From Oegoconia quadripuncta (taxonomy: Eukaryota; Arthropoda; Insecta; Lepidoptera; Autostichidae): a stretch of DNA of 64,000 bases. Positions within the stretch are counted from its first letter, which is position 1. Each line of letters begins with the position of its first letter. Below the pieces are notes generated by a model. It did no database searches, was not told the origin of the DNA, and saw nothing but the letters and a program-made list of their open reading frames with translations. The translations under genes and the position numbers were made by a program. Positions 25,730 to 38,600 of the stretch are shown here, piece by piece. Location: assembly GCA_949316235.1 (NCBI GenBank), contig OX438743.1, positions 35,123,242 to 35,187,241 on the forward strand, read 5' to 3'.

Positions 25730-28700
25730 ATGGACCCGCTAACATGGTTGTCGCTCGGTCTGCAGCTGGCCGCCCTATGCTCGATAGTGGGGGCTCTACT
25801 GTTGTACCTGCTTCGCAAAGTGAGGGTCGCTGAGGTCCTCCCCGTGGACAGCGCCAAGACTGTGCTCGTCACCTCCGTGGATACCGCGCTTGGGCTACAG
25901 GTTTGCTATTATTACTTCTAATTTATGAAACTTTAAAACAATATATGCAACCTCCTTAGGAATATACACTAGAGGAGTTCAAAGCACTACAACTCAAGAG
26001 CCGGACGCCTATACGGCCATTTTTAGGCAGCAAATCCTTATTTCATTCACAAAAAGGAAATGATTCTACAATCATTAATTTCCAATTTCCACTGTCGCTA
26101 AAAAAAGTATACGCACTGAACTCAGAAAGGTAAACTACCTTTTCTTTAAATGGATATTGAATAATTGAATCACTAAAAATTCGCAAAACAACCGAATGAT
26201 ACGCTCTCTTCATCCGAAGTGCATCAATAGATCTTCACCAGATTTATATAGGTACTCTAGATTTACCTTACCATCCCTATACTCTGGCGGAATACCCTTT
26301 CAAACCAAAGAAAAATTATTTCAATCGTAAGAAATATCGCGGAAAAACATTTAAAAAATACAGTCGAATAATAACTCGTAGGTACTTACTGGAAGTTGAT
26401 TATAAACTGAATGTCATCACTTAGTTATGATGAGTTAACAAAGTTTTATTCCTACGTACCTAATACATATACGGTATTATCCTACCTAGTACTTGTGGCA
26501 ATATTGATATTGACTATTTACTGGTATTATTATTGTGTCCGTCTTTATGTCAACAGATAGCAACATATCTAAGCGGGCGCGGATGGCGAGTGATCGCTGG
26601 CTGCCGGCCCGGCGGACTCGGAGCCCGGCTAGCTGAGTCCTGGCTTCAGGCCCACGCGGCTGCCACTCCTGAAGACCAGCCCGCGCCAAGGCTGGCTACT
26701 CTGGAACTGGACGTGGCCAGAGAAGATCTGCTGGAGGAGGCCGCTAGGGCCACCGCGCAGCATCTGCCAGCCGGTGAACATGGTGAGGATTTATTGGTAT
26801 TTGGATGCGAGCTTTTTCAACAAAGATAGAACTTTACTTACCCACTCGAAGTTTGACATATTGATCAGACATTTTTATCTCTTTACAAGCTTTTATATTT
26901 ATTTAACTTATTATAACTTCCTACGTATGCATACCTATGTCCGTTCAAAATTTGCAAGTCAAATTAGAACCATTTCCTGTTTACTTAAGGAGCTGAAATT
27001 TTGCATAGGTATTCGTTCAATTCTGATAGCAATGCTGCTGCAGCCAGGATCGTCTTCTCAAGAGGGGAACTCCTACTAAATTTAGCATACACGGTTAATT
27101 TTGATCCTTAAACATGATGTTCGCAATGAGCAACTGCAGCCAGAATTGTCTCCTCAAGAGGGATCCCTCTGCGGTTAGCAGCACGGATACGAAGGCATAC
27201 TCGGTTTGACTAAAATATTATGTGATAATCATGATGGAGTATTAATATCTTTTTAAGTATTTTTAATGTAGAACTTATCTTACTTGATTGGTTATGTTTG
27301 TATGCATTTACAATATGAAATGCAATAAAGAATTAAATTGTCTTAGTGTGAAATGTTGGTATCTATTGAAAAATCAATCAATTATTCGACACAGATGTAA
27401 CTATAGAATAGTCGACTCGTAAAAAGAATAGAAATAATCCGTCTTTTCTTGTAGTCGTAAAATGCGAATAAGGGATTTTCCACCAAAAAACACGGTACGG
27501 TGAAACATTGATGTCATTACAAGCATTACACTTTTAATGCTTGGAACACCCAAACACTAATGTTTGGGATATGTTCGAATTATGTATGTAAAATCGTCAA
27601 GTGTTCATCTTCACCAATGTTATAGGTATCTTTATATCTCTTTAAAGTTAGTAAAGAATCGACTTCAATGATTAGTTAAATCTCTTTAGAGCACTATCAC
27701 ACGCATATTCACATCATTAAACCGCCTGGAATAATTGGTCCAATTTTAAATAAAAATTTATACATATACCCAATTATTAATTGAAAACTCTATTCCGGGA
27801 GGAGGAAAATGATGAACTACATGTTCTGCTCCGTAAGTCGAAAAACATTTTGTAATATTTAGTGCGTTATACAAAAAGCTAATTAATCGAAAAAAAGACA
27901 TGCACTGCCCGGGAATCGAACCCGGGTCGCAAGAATGGGAATCTTGCATGATACCACTACACCAGCAGTGCTCGTTAAGAATGTGTGAAATTTTCATATA
28001 CATTGTTGTAAGGTGAACACTTTTATTGAAATTTTGTTAATACTACTTTAGTATATTAATGTTTTGTTACAATTTTATTAAATATTGGAAAAAAAAACGT
28101 GTAATACTAAAAAAATTAAGTTACAATGAATTTTTACTAAAGCGCCATCTAGTAAACAGTTAGTAAACGAAACAAATTGAAGCGTTGCTAACTTGTTTCG
28201 TGTCTAGCCGTAATAATGTCGAAGAGAATATATAGGTGGCGCTGATGTAAATTACTTGAAAAAAATGGCTGTGGATAGAATTTTTGTATAGATAACCATG
28301 ACGGAAAAAAAAATATAAAATCTATTTTAGTTTCATGATGGTAACAATCTAAATGCAGTCCACTGGCGTTGCTCGGTACTACACTATTAGGAACTTGTAA
28401 AACTGTGGCCTGACGATAGATAGGCAGTTATCGTACCCTCATCCCCTCAAACATCTAACTAATATTATAAATGCGAAATTGGATGTTTGTTTGTTTATTT
28501 ATTTGTTGCTCAATCACGGCGAAAGGGATGAAGGGATTTGGATGAAATTTGGTATGTAGTTTGAATATACCTACCCTGGATTAAGACATAGGATACTTTT
28601 TATCCCGATAAAGTGAGTAGTTCTCGCGGGATAAACAAATTAAACATTCCCATTCTCTTCAGGTATCTGGGCAGTGATCAACACAGCGGGCAGCAGCGGG

Positions 28701-30155
28701 CGCGGTGGCGCGTCGTGCTGGGAGGGCGCGCTGCGAGGCAACGTGCTCGGCGCGTTGCGCGTCGCCCGCACCTTCTCCCCCCTCCTCGCCGCCGCTGCCG
28801 CCGAGCACGAGCACGCCGGACGCCTGTTTTACATCGGTGAGTACGATACAGGCAACGCCACATTAGGGCACTCAAGGCGCAAGACCAAGGATAGGCAAGC
28901 CCTGAGGACGGATACTTCTGTTTGAAGATAAGCACAGGAGAGCTGGTACAAGGTGTCGCTCGTGAAGTCGGCTGCACATGCAGACCATGAATTGATTTCA
29001 ATTTCTTCATAATTGCAGGACTAACATCAGACACGGCTTGCGAGAACTTATCGCGGTTAGAAGCCGGTGATGAAGCCAGCGCTGGCGCGGCCGCCGCGCG
29101 TTGGGGCACGTGGGGAGCAGCTCGCGCTCTGCGCTCCTCATTGCGCGCACGCCGTCTGCACGTCATGATGCTGCACGCGCCCGACCTCTCCGCGGCTGAG
29201 ATATACGCGCCGCCCGTGCAGCTCACGCCACCCAGCCAGCCCGCCAGGTTACCCACACCCTAATCTGTAATAAATAGTATGAAAAAAAAGGCGCTATACG
29301 TGTCTGCCTGTTTGTGCGCTTAGTTGTTCTACACTAGACAACAGATTTTGCTACAGTTTTCACTATCACTTTAATAATTTGTTCCGGACTGTTTATAAGT
29401 AGGTAACTATATGATATATAGAAAGTACTTGCAATTATATTATTATTATTATTATTAAATTCTTTATTGCACACAAAAATAAAATACAAAGAACATTTAA
29501 CATACAATTATAACTTCCAACTACGCTCTAATCTCCTCATAACTTTTCAATATGGCGATCAAAAAGCAGCACCATTAATGCACATTTCTTCTTGTTACTG
29601 GTTGAAAAAGAAAATAAATTAAGAATAATATTTGCTTGCCGGAGTGTGGGACTAGCTTGTTCTAAATTTTAATTACAAAAAAACATTGAAAAAATAGCCG
29701 CGCAAGATTATAGCTGGTCCGGGTTCATTTAGTGAAAATTTGATTCTGTAAATTAATGTTTCTTCGTTTGGTATAAAAATTAAAATACAAACAAAAAATA
29801 ATAAATATACTCTTTATATGTATACTCGTATATTATCTTACCTTAGTTTATGTTCGTACGTTAGTTTTATGCTTGATTTACCTTTGCAGTTAAATCTAAG
29901 GTCTAATCTGACATATAATACAATATTTCCAGCCGGCCAGAAACCCCGAGCTCTGACGTGAGCACTACCACAGCAAGCTGCGCAGTCACCATGCCGGGTG
30001 AAGCCGCAGAGTATAGCGCTAAAGTGCTTCCCACCAGCGCGCTCAAGGTCCTTGAGGACGCTCTGATAGCCCCGAGCCCAAAGGACGCCTACTACTTGAA
30101 GATGAAGCAGGACTCTTGGTTCACGAGGATGCCGTCATTGAGGGTTATAGCCTGA
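25730..30155 (+). CDS. Membrane-anchored short-chain dehydrogenase/reductase-like protein (SDR9C/retinol-dehydrogenase type), probable pseudoenzyme
   Basis: Five exons join in frame with GT-AG introns: 25730-25900, 26557-26782, 28663-28836, 29019-29247 and 29933-30155, giving 340 aa. Residues about 5-27 form a hydrophobic N-terminal anchor, as in retinol and hydroxybutyrate dehydrogenases. The Rossmann start reads TSVDTALG (48-55) where the family has TGxxxGxG, so two of three glycines are replaced. LELDV, then GIWAVINTAG (133-142, family GLWxLVNNAG), then GNVLGA follow as expected. Aligned on the SLR segment (231-233), the catalytic Tyr and Lys of YxxxK fall on R218 and W222. The Ser region is also altered. 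The frame and all junctions are nonetheless intact. By fold it belongs with steroid/retinoid-type SDRs of the ER membrane. By sequence it is unlikely to be an active oxidoreductase. Exons are GC-rich and Ala/Arg-rich, unlike the AT-rich introns. Intron 2 carries an antisense tRNA gene and ends in a Helitron-like fragment. Family assignment is confident; substrate and partners are unknown. Confidence 0.85.
27901..27971 (-). tRNA. tRNA-Gly (CCC)
   Basis: A 71-nt cloverleaf reads on the minus strand. The acceptor stem is seven perfect pairs (GCACTGC with GCAGTGC), the A-box region is TGGTGTAGTGG, and the anticodon stem CAAGA/TCTTG closes the loop TTCCCAT, giving anticodon CCC. The T arm is CCGGG-TTCGATT-CCCGG. 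A T-run for RNA polymerase III termination follows within about 10 bases (27889-27896 on the plus strand as A's). It lies antisense inside intron 2 of the SDR-like gene. Stems are intact and no retroposon tail is attached, so this looks like a genuine tRNA gene rather than a SINE head. Confidence 0.9.
28450..28637 (+). mobile_element. Helitron-like fragment abutting exon 3 of the SDR-like gene
   Basis: Begins TCTAACTAATATTATAAATG like the copy at 2554 but stops after CGCGGGATAAACAA, losing the 3' end. Only about 25 bases separate it from the splice acceptor at 28661-28662. Confidence 0.65.
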
Positions 30156-32641
30156 GGATATCTTTTGTTTTCGTATAGTGCTCAGTGTAAGGCTACTTAT
30201 TGGTTCATCAATATTGCGTAGTAGAGGATATTATACGTCAAAAATTCTGATTATAAAATCATATATCTATATATTAAGCTTACACAAATTAAAAAACTGC
30301 CCTAATGCAAGTCGGATCACGCGCAGTAGGGTTCCGTAATCAGAATGTTCATTTTAAGGTACAATGATGTCGACTCTCGTTGGTCGACTGTCGCTTTCTT
30401 CCTGGCATAATAAGACGCGATTGTAACAGTCTAAAACTTTTTTACTTTAGTTTAGAGAAGGCACAACAGAATCGTTACCAATGCATATTTTTTTGCAGTT
30501 CATCTATCTCATTTTGTACAGTCGACTGTTACTCGTACATTAGTTAAGCCTAGCAAATAATTTTTCTTTCAATTTCGTGTGAATACTTATAAGTTTTTCA
30601 GATAACATATTGATTGGATAAGCGAATAAAAATTCACCCCGACTTTATATGTCGTAACTTTGTAGGCGTTCTATATTACGTATTGCCATACCAAATTTCA
30701 GCTTTAAAATCTGCGAGTACAACAGCTCAGGACCCCTATTATATCAGGCTCCTGATTCTCACATACTCGAGATTTCAATGTCGAACGACATCAATAGGTT
30801 TGTCACTTTTACACACGTATATAAGTGTGAAAGAGATAGACATGCCAATGTCTATCGATAGACAAATGTCGAGTGTGCGAGAATAGGGGTCCTGGCATAC
30901 GGACGGACGGACATGGCAACACTATAATCATTCCTAGAACTACGGAACCCTAATAGCATTTTTTTATAACCTTTACTACAAGCTTGGTGTTTCTAATATC
31001 CAGTAAAATTCAAAAGAATAGACGGTGACACAAGTCGCTTAACAATAAGCTTGCTGAGGTAGGTACCTATTTTTATTAATGTAAAATGTATTTTGACAAC
31101 TAAAATGTAATTTATTTAATATTCCATATGAGGGTAGAACTTATTTATTTTACACACAATATTAAATAAATTACAATTAAAATAGGTGATAAATAATTTT
31201 AAAATTAAATGTAACTTTATCAACTAACGTAAGAAATGTTCGTAAGCGTGGAAGCTGTCATCCTTTGCGTCCCCAGGGACGTCGACACTAGGCTTGCAAA
31301 ACTTACTTACATTAAATTATTTTTTATTTGACAATGGCTGCTATATTTTACCATAATATGTATGCCATGAGCAAGTAAAAAGGTCTTTATTTATTTATGA
31401 ACTTTTGTATATGACTAACATAATTAAAACACAAAATAAAAAGCATTAAAAATCTCGGAAATACTACTATTCTCCATAACTATGAGAGGTAAAAAACATG
31501 TTCGAGGTCCGAACCGTGCGGCAGGGTGCCCAAAAGACTGGCGGCATTACGCCGTTGAATGGTAATGCTAATTCGCTGCCCAAGGAAGCTGCCAGCTCTT
31601 TTGTCACCCGAGGAAGTAAGTTGAAGTAAAAGTTGTGTTCCGTGGTTCAATACAGGCATCGAATACAGGCAGTGTATACCATTTTAGTCTTTATGATATT
31701 GCTGCACTGAGCGTAAGCTATGCGTTCTATAAGATTGACGAACCAATAAGTTATTGTTTAGCACTTAAGTCACCCCGCTCGTAAATTAGAGGTGAAGGAA
31801 CTACATACTTGTATCTGTACCTATACAAAAAATTTATCACTTCAATGAAGCACCTAACCAAAGTAATTTCCATGGCAATAGCACAACAACAGACGACTTA
31901 TCGAAGAGACCTCACCGTAATTTCGTTTTGTTGCAAGTTTATAAGGGATCGTTTTAAATACTAACAACTTAATATTGAGGTTATTTTTTATTTAATTACT
32001 GCATTATACTCACATTATATCTTAAGTTTGTATTTAACAATAAGTTTGTTAATTATAATTACCGACCTACTTATCCCATAACGAGGGCTTGGGAAAGTGG
32101 ATGTAATACGCCAATTGTGAAGGTACTGAATTGAAACTAAGATTTTCCTGTCATGAAATGGAGTTTGCAAGGGGTTTATATAAATGTATGGCCAGTACCT
32201 TCTCCCACGATTTTCGCGATGGTGATAGAATTTCGCCTTCTGTCACACTTAATATACGAAACAGTTGCATTAATATTTATATTATCAATGTGGTGCAGCT
32301 CCTGCTTATTTTATTTTTGTGAGAATTGTACATATTTCAAGCTCACATTTGTGCCAATTGTGTTATATCTGTTATTTCATATGAATGAAATACTGTTATG
32401 TTATTACACCTACTCGCATATCCAGTGAAGCCATTATTTTATTAAATTAAAAGGTTTCAATTACAGCCAGTAGGTTCTCAGAGTTTGTAATCGTTCTGAC
32501 GTCGTTAATCCTAGGTGATAATGATCAACGATATGGACATTTATATTACTTAATGTAAATATTTTTGTGTTGTATTATTAATTAAACACTCTTTATATTA
32601 AATTGTCGTTTCATTAGAATCTTTGGTCCTTCTAGCCGGAT
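30156..32641. other. Convergent intergenic region
   Basis: Lies between the stops of the SDR-like gene and the DNase II-like gene. It carries repeat fragments at 30320-30965 and otherwise AT-rich DNA. Poly(A) sites of both genes should lie here, but no single signal is compelling (AATAAA at 30625-30630 on the plus strand is 470 bases past the SDR stop). Confidence 0.5.
30320..30965. repeat. LINE-tail-like repeat fragments downstream of the SDR-like gene
   Basis: GTAGGGTTCCGTAATCAGAA near 30336 and the reverse-type end GGACGGACGGACATGGCAAC, ACTACGGAACCCTAATAGCA (30901-30959) bracket anonymous DNA. They are related in style to 290-600. Confidence 0.4.
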
Positions 32642-35600
32642 TTAGCATGTGGGCTCTTTAATTTTAAAATTATCAAAGCTAAGCCAGATCGCATAGTTAT
32701 CGACGCATAGTATGGCGCCTCCGTTTCCCGAAACGTCCTTGATGTTCAAGTTGCTGATGCAGGTCCAGTACTGGGTATCCCCGGAGCCCAGGTGTTGCCA
32801 GTGAGCGGCCGTGCTGACCGCGAACCGAGCTCGGTCACTACTCTTGGGAACGTAATGCACCGACTCTGGGAACTTAATGGATATGGCGTCGATGTTGCGG
32901 ACACTAGAAAACAAAAAATACTGGCAGCAACATCAGTTTAATGCTTTAAAATGTCAAGTAGACATCAATCGTTTAATTTTAACATTAGAAAAAAAATTAT
33001 GATGAACTAAGAAACAGATTGACTTTAGTTCACGCGTAACACGAATATCGAATAAATAAAAATACGTTTCCAGAAACCACTGTGTATCTAAATAATAAAA
33101 TAAAATGAAATTTATTTGGTTAATAAACCACTTGACAATTCTTCACTTTTTCTTGATATTGATGTATGAAATCGATTAAAAAGTAGTTCTTCTGTTTCAG
33201 AAGGCCACTCCGCTATTATATTCACATAAAAGAGCGAGCATTACAAAAACAAACACATTGATGAATAATATAGACAAAATTTGTATGGGAGAAAGAGAGA
33301 CAGAGTGAGCACGTGTAAAAATTAATTTGTTTCTAAAGAAATCCCCCTAAGGGATAAGTCCGCCGTTGTACTCAAATTCTGTATCAATGTAAAATTAATG
33401 TATTGCCTTTTTGTACAATAGAAAAAAATACAAATAAACAAACACATTATTGCACAAAAGAAAAGACATGAGTATTAAAAATAAAACAGTTTACAACCTA
33501 AACACATGAGTACCTACAACAGCAGACTTATCCTGATCTAACCATACTAGTTAAAGACCTGTGGATTCAGCGTATTAGCCAAGGGAAAATACGATTTGAC
33601 CTCGGAAAAACGAATAACCGCGATTTTCTGGCAACATTTAATAAAGGTTGTAAATGTAGTAACAATTGCTAAACATTAAGCAACTAAATAAGCTAAAGTT
33701 GAAAAATGTGTTTCTTTAAAAAAAATACTCAATCGATGGGTATTTCTTTATATTCAAAACATTTAGGGAAATTATCGTTACAAAATATTAGTTTTCATTT
33801 TATTTCTTAAGCAATGCCGCTCGATGACATTTTCAGCTAAAACACATGCATGCCTAACTATAACATGCTTAGTTTTTTATCCATCAATAAGTTAACTGTG
33901 TTTAACAAAAGTCTACCTAATTAAATATCAGGTAGTATTTATTGTTACTAAAATACAAATTAAAAATAGGGTTTTCTAAAAAAATCTAGACTAAGCGCTC
34001 CTGATCTTTTAGGCTTAATTATTCAAAATTACATCTCTAATATATATACCTATAAGATAGCAATTATATAAGTCGGTCTTGAATTATGTCTAGATAAGCT
34101 AATTTTTTACCGTATTTTCCCTGTGCTATACACCTACTAATCACAGTAAAAACTACAACTGAAATGTGTAATTTAGTATTATATTTAAGAGAGTATAATC
34201 CGTCCAGTGGCGCCTTTATTAGATAAATTAAAATTTCTGTTTAAATACAATATAAATCAAAATATTGCTGTGATCTACACTGGAAATACCTTAAAGCTAA
34301 TTATAAATATTGCTTTAATTATGGTTATTTTCAAGAATTTCAAATTATTGATAACAACGGCCACTTTTTTCATAATCATGCATGCTAGAAATTAACCCCC
34401 ATCAAACCTATTAAGGAATTATTTATAACTAGCTTTCCGTCCGCGGCTTCGCCTGCGTCGAATAGCTTTATCGCAGAAATTTGTTTATTCCGCGGGAACT
34501 ATTCACTATATCGGGATAAAATATATCCTATGTTTTAATCCAGAGTATGGTCTACCAATATACCAAATTTTATCCAAATCCGTTCATCCGTTTCGCCGTG
34601 ATTGGGCAACAATAAAACATCCAAATCCAACATCGAGTGCATGTCAGACCGATTTTTTTGATTTATTCTGTATGCAATGAGGGCGCCACTGGGCGGAATA
34701 AACGATGAACCGGAATAAGACGTGAAGTGAAGATATGCGAATATTATACCCATATGATTTCTTGCAGAAGGCTCTACGACCGTTGGTAGATCCGTAAACG
34801 TCCAGAATGATCCGCCTTTTCCTAGCAAAGTTATGGTAGACACAGTGAGACTCTCCTGGTAGCCGAACCATCAGCGTACCTCGCAATGTCTTGAACCTGG
34901 AGACAAATTCCATGGTGTCTGACGGCTGCCTGAAAGCACAAAGATGCAAAAAGTTAATACAAGTAATAAGTAGGTACCTAATAAATATGTATTTTCTCAC
35001 TCGCGGTTTTTGCGTCGCGTCATCAATCATTCTGCTTACCCTGTGACAAAACGTCGTGCATACCACTACCTACATGTATAAAATTACTGAAGCTTACAGT
35101 AAATGCCACTGTATGTTCCTTCCTCCTACCACCTGTATGAGTATTTTTCTTTTCTTTGTGTTTAAATTTTTGTTTTTTTTGTTAGAGTTTTATTTTTCTA
35201 AGCTCCGCCAATTATGTCCGGGGAACGAGCGAGTCAAGAGTATTATACGAGTATTATATTTTACTCTCTGGGGATGCCTCAATACTGTTATATACTATTA
35301 CAGGAGAAATAAAAGTATTTTTATTTTTTATTTTATTTTATTTTATTTTTTACCTGTAGGAAACTCCACCAGTACTTTAAAAAAGCTGATTGCAATTTTA
35401 GTATACGTAGGTAATGTCATGTTAGTCAAAATAAATATGAAAAGTGACGCCAATTTGACGGGATTTTAGAGACGTCTGGACGGTTATTTGTCAATAAATG
35501 ATGTGCATGAGAACATTAACCGCTCATTTATAGAACTAATATTTCAAATAACACTAAGGAGCTATTCTTTTATATTTTTTCAAGTATATTACGAGCATCT

Positions 35601-38600
35601 TATAAGCATCTGTGTGTGTTTCAGACCAAACGCGATTACTTTGAAAAATATTATTTTTTATCGATTATTATTAATCTTACATCTTATTAGACATGTCCCA
35701 ACCGAATTTGATTAAAAACAATTTTTGATTAAACTATTCTAAAACCACCTTTAGTATGCAAGTATAACAATTTTCGGTTGAATTCGGCTATGGTTTCTTG
35801 GAGAAAGTTCTTCGTAATTAAAAGTTGCGTCACCAATTAATGGGAAAATTCACCCGGTATAGGTTACGCATTAGGCTTCTTTTGGCGAAACTTCCATTTT
35901 GTTATACTCACAATCTTTAGACACCTTTTACGACACCTACGAAAAAACTGGTTGGTCTTATATTTCTCTGTCACAGATATTACCCTGTACTAACCAGTCT
36001 GCGGCACCAAGAGGGTCTTTTAGAAAATCCCAGTCGGGCAGTCTGGGGCTCATGCGTAGTGGGACTCTAACGGCGGTGAAGGTAGGCGACATGTGTTTCA
36101 GAGACACAGCGAGTTCGTTCAGCGTAGGCAGGTCCAGGGACAGGCAGAAGAATAGGTGCCCGTTGGGTGTCTGGTCCTCCGGAAACATAGGCTTATCCGC
36201 TGCAAATAGATTAAACACATTCTTAACACTACTGTGGATGTTCCGGAGGAGATGGCCTTCATAACTTAAAGAATCTGTTGTGAAGAATTATGATGAATAA
36301 AATATTGAATTATATCGTAAACTAAAAATTATAAGTCTTATCAAACATTAACGATAAATCACTTTAAGGCAAAAAAAAAAAATAATTTAAAATATTTAAA
36401 AAGAAAACTAGGACTGGTCATCTTTCCCGGGGTGTCCGGAAGTGATTGGCCATTTGCCCTTGAGATCCTTTAACTCCTTTTTTTTCTTATTACCGCAGTT
36501 GGAACCCAACTGGAACTCAAACTCGGTGCAATTTTCATGCACCCAGAGCATGCAAATATTGCATTGTATTCAGTCTTCGATTAGTTGTGTCCTATAATAA
36601 TTATCACCACTTCTTCCTTTGCGCTTTCATAATGCACGCAGGAGGCATACAATTACCTTCAACATTATAACAATTAACTAGCATGATCGTTTCTCGTTTT
36701 TCTATAGAGATTGACATTAGCTACCGCTGTGGACCCTTTTTGTGACAAAACATGACATGGTCGATTATTTAATTGCAATCCGGACTCGTGACGGTTTAGT
36801 TTTACTTTGTTCATCCCATGACTTGTAGCATATGAGACACATTCTGATTTCCTCAATGAAATATCAATTCCTTTTTAAAAACATTTGCACCCAATCATAG
36901 CCGGCTTCAAAACTATTCGTTAGTCAATAAATAAATATGTTGTCAAAGCCTCTTGACAACATATTATCTTTTATATGGTTGCTCAGTCTTCGTCGTTGTC
37001 TGCACTCAAAGTTGATGATAATCCCAAATGTAGTTCTTTTGTTTTAATCAATTATCAACATTTCTGTTTTGCGGTAAACTTAGATAGCTAGCCAGGCGGA
37101 CATTTAAAAGTGCCCCACCACCAACCAAACCGAGTAGGTACTAAACCGAAAGTTATTGTACCTACCTTTATTGTAGATTTCGGAGTTAGGTAAACAATTT
37201 CCTTTTTAACCGACTCCCAAATAGGAGGAAGTACAATGTTCGTCTGTATGTATTTTCGTCAATTGTTAACCGATTTTAAAGATTGTTTTTTGTTTGATAG
37301 GATCACCAGCCTGATGATGCACTCCGGAGAGTCCGGAGATAGAGTGGATCCTTACTGTTGAAATCGGTTGTTTTGCCAATTGTTGGCGGTTCAATTATTT
37401 CACTTAGGCACTTTCAGAACAGAATTCGGAGGGCTTGTCGTTAGTATCTATTACTTGTAGGCCGATATAGCCCTTCGAATATAAACAGTACAAATTATTT
37501 TATGGAATTAGTAATGCCTGTGCCAGAACAGGTACCTGATAAGTCCGGAAAACCAGGTACAGTATGACCCATCCACAAACCCCCCATGTCGTCAGCCATC
37601 AACACTCCATACACTGAAGACGACCCCTCATTCTTCTCGTACACCACGTAAGATAATGAGTCGCTATACGTGGGCTAGAACATAAATGATCCATTATTAT
37701 TATAAATGCGTTGGTTTGGATGTCCCTTCATAACAGTATTACGCCTGAGCAGATATGGATGAAATTTGACACAGAGATGGTTTACATCGTCGTCATATTT
37801 CGAACAAATTCTGCAGGACAATAAACTGATTTCACGCGGAAGGGTTATTTGATAAAATATCTATCAATATAATCCAAATACAATATTGCACAATAGAAAA
37901 AGATAATACATTTACAAAAAATTGGTAAGGGTAGAACGTACAATTTGGCTGACTTATCACTTTTTAGTGATTGATATTGCGATCTCTTCCAGGCAACCTT
38001 TGGGTATAAGGACAATACATTTGTAATAGGCAATGTTGTGCGGTATTAAATAAGAGTACAGGTACAAACTACGTGAAAATATATTACCTACATATATTGG
38101 GGTCTTTACCTATGAAATTGGAGTTTTTTTTCTCGTTAATCATATGTACATATGATTAACCAATTCCTGCGATTTTCAAAGCTATATCCAAATTTGTTTT
38201 TTATTTGGGAAATTGAATATTATTTCAAGGTTTTAATTTCTGGGCTAAAATACATAATAAAAAAAATTTGAACAGAGCTCTTTTCATTATGCTTCCCATA
38301 ATCATTTCTTAGATTCGCTGAAACTTTTATAAAGCGGTTACTTTTAAAAATGAACGCTGCCTATACTTAATGTTATCCGATAATACACACAAAGTTTAGC
38401 TAAATTTGGATTTGCCATTGCCAAAAAAAAACAAAAATGTTTGTATGGAGAACACAGTCTTAATGGAATTCTTCATACAAAACGCCAATTTCATAGGTAA
38501 GGACCTAATACTAACATACATAAACTTACATAGATCGATAGACAATCGTATCTACTTAAACAGAACATCATCAACATTTATCATTCAATAATCACTCATT

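Noticed and set aside
28678..29256. 192-codon open frame on the minus strand
   Set aside because: It is the antisense shadow of GC-rich exons 3 and 4 of the SDR-like gene. It spans a real intron and has no recognisable motif.
34535..35066. Overlapping minus-strand open frames at the 34.7-34.9 kb exon
   Set aside because: Only the frame that fits the splice phases (exon 34929-34750) matches DNase II. The others run into intron or are frame shadows.
34207..35469. AT-rich plus-strand open frames of 60-137 codons
   Set aside because: Hydrophobic Phe/Ile/Tyr-rich translations of low-complexity AT DNA, with no motif or splice partner.
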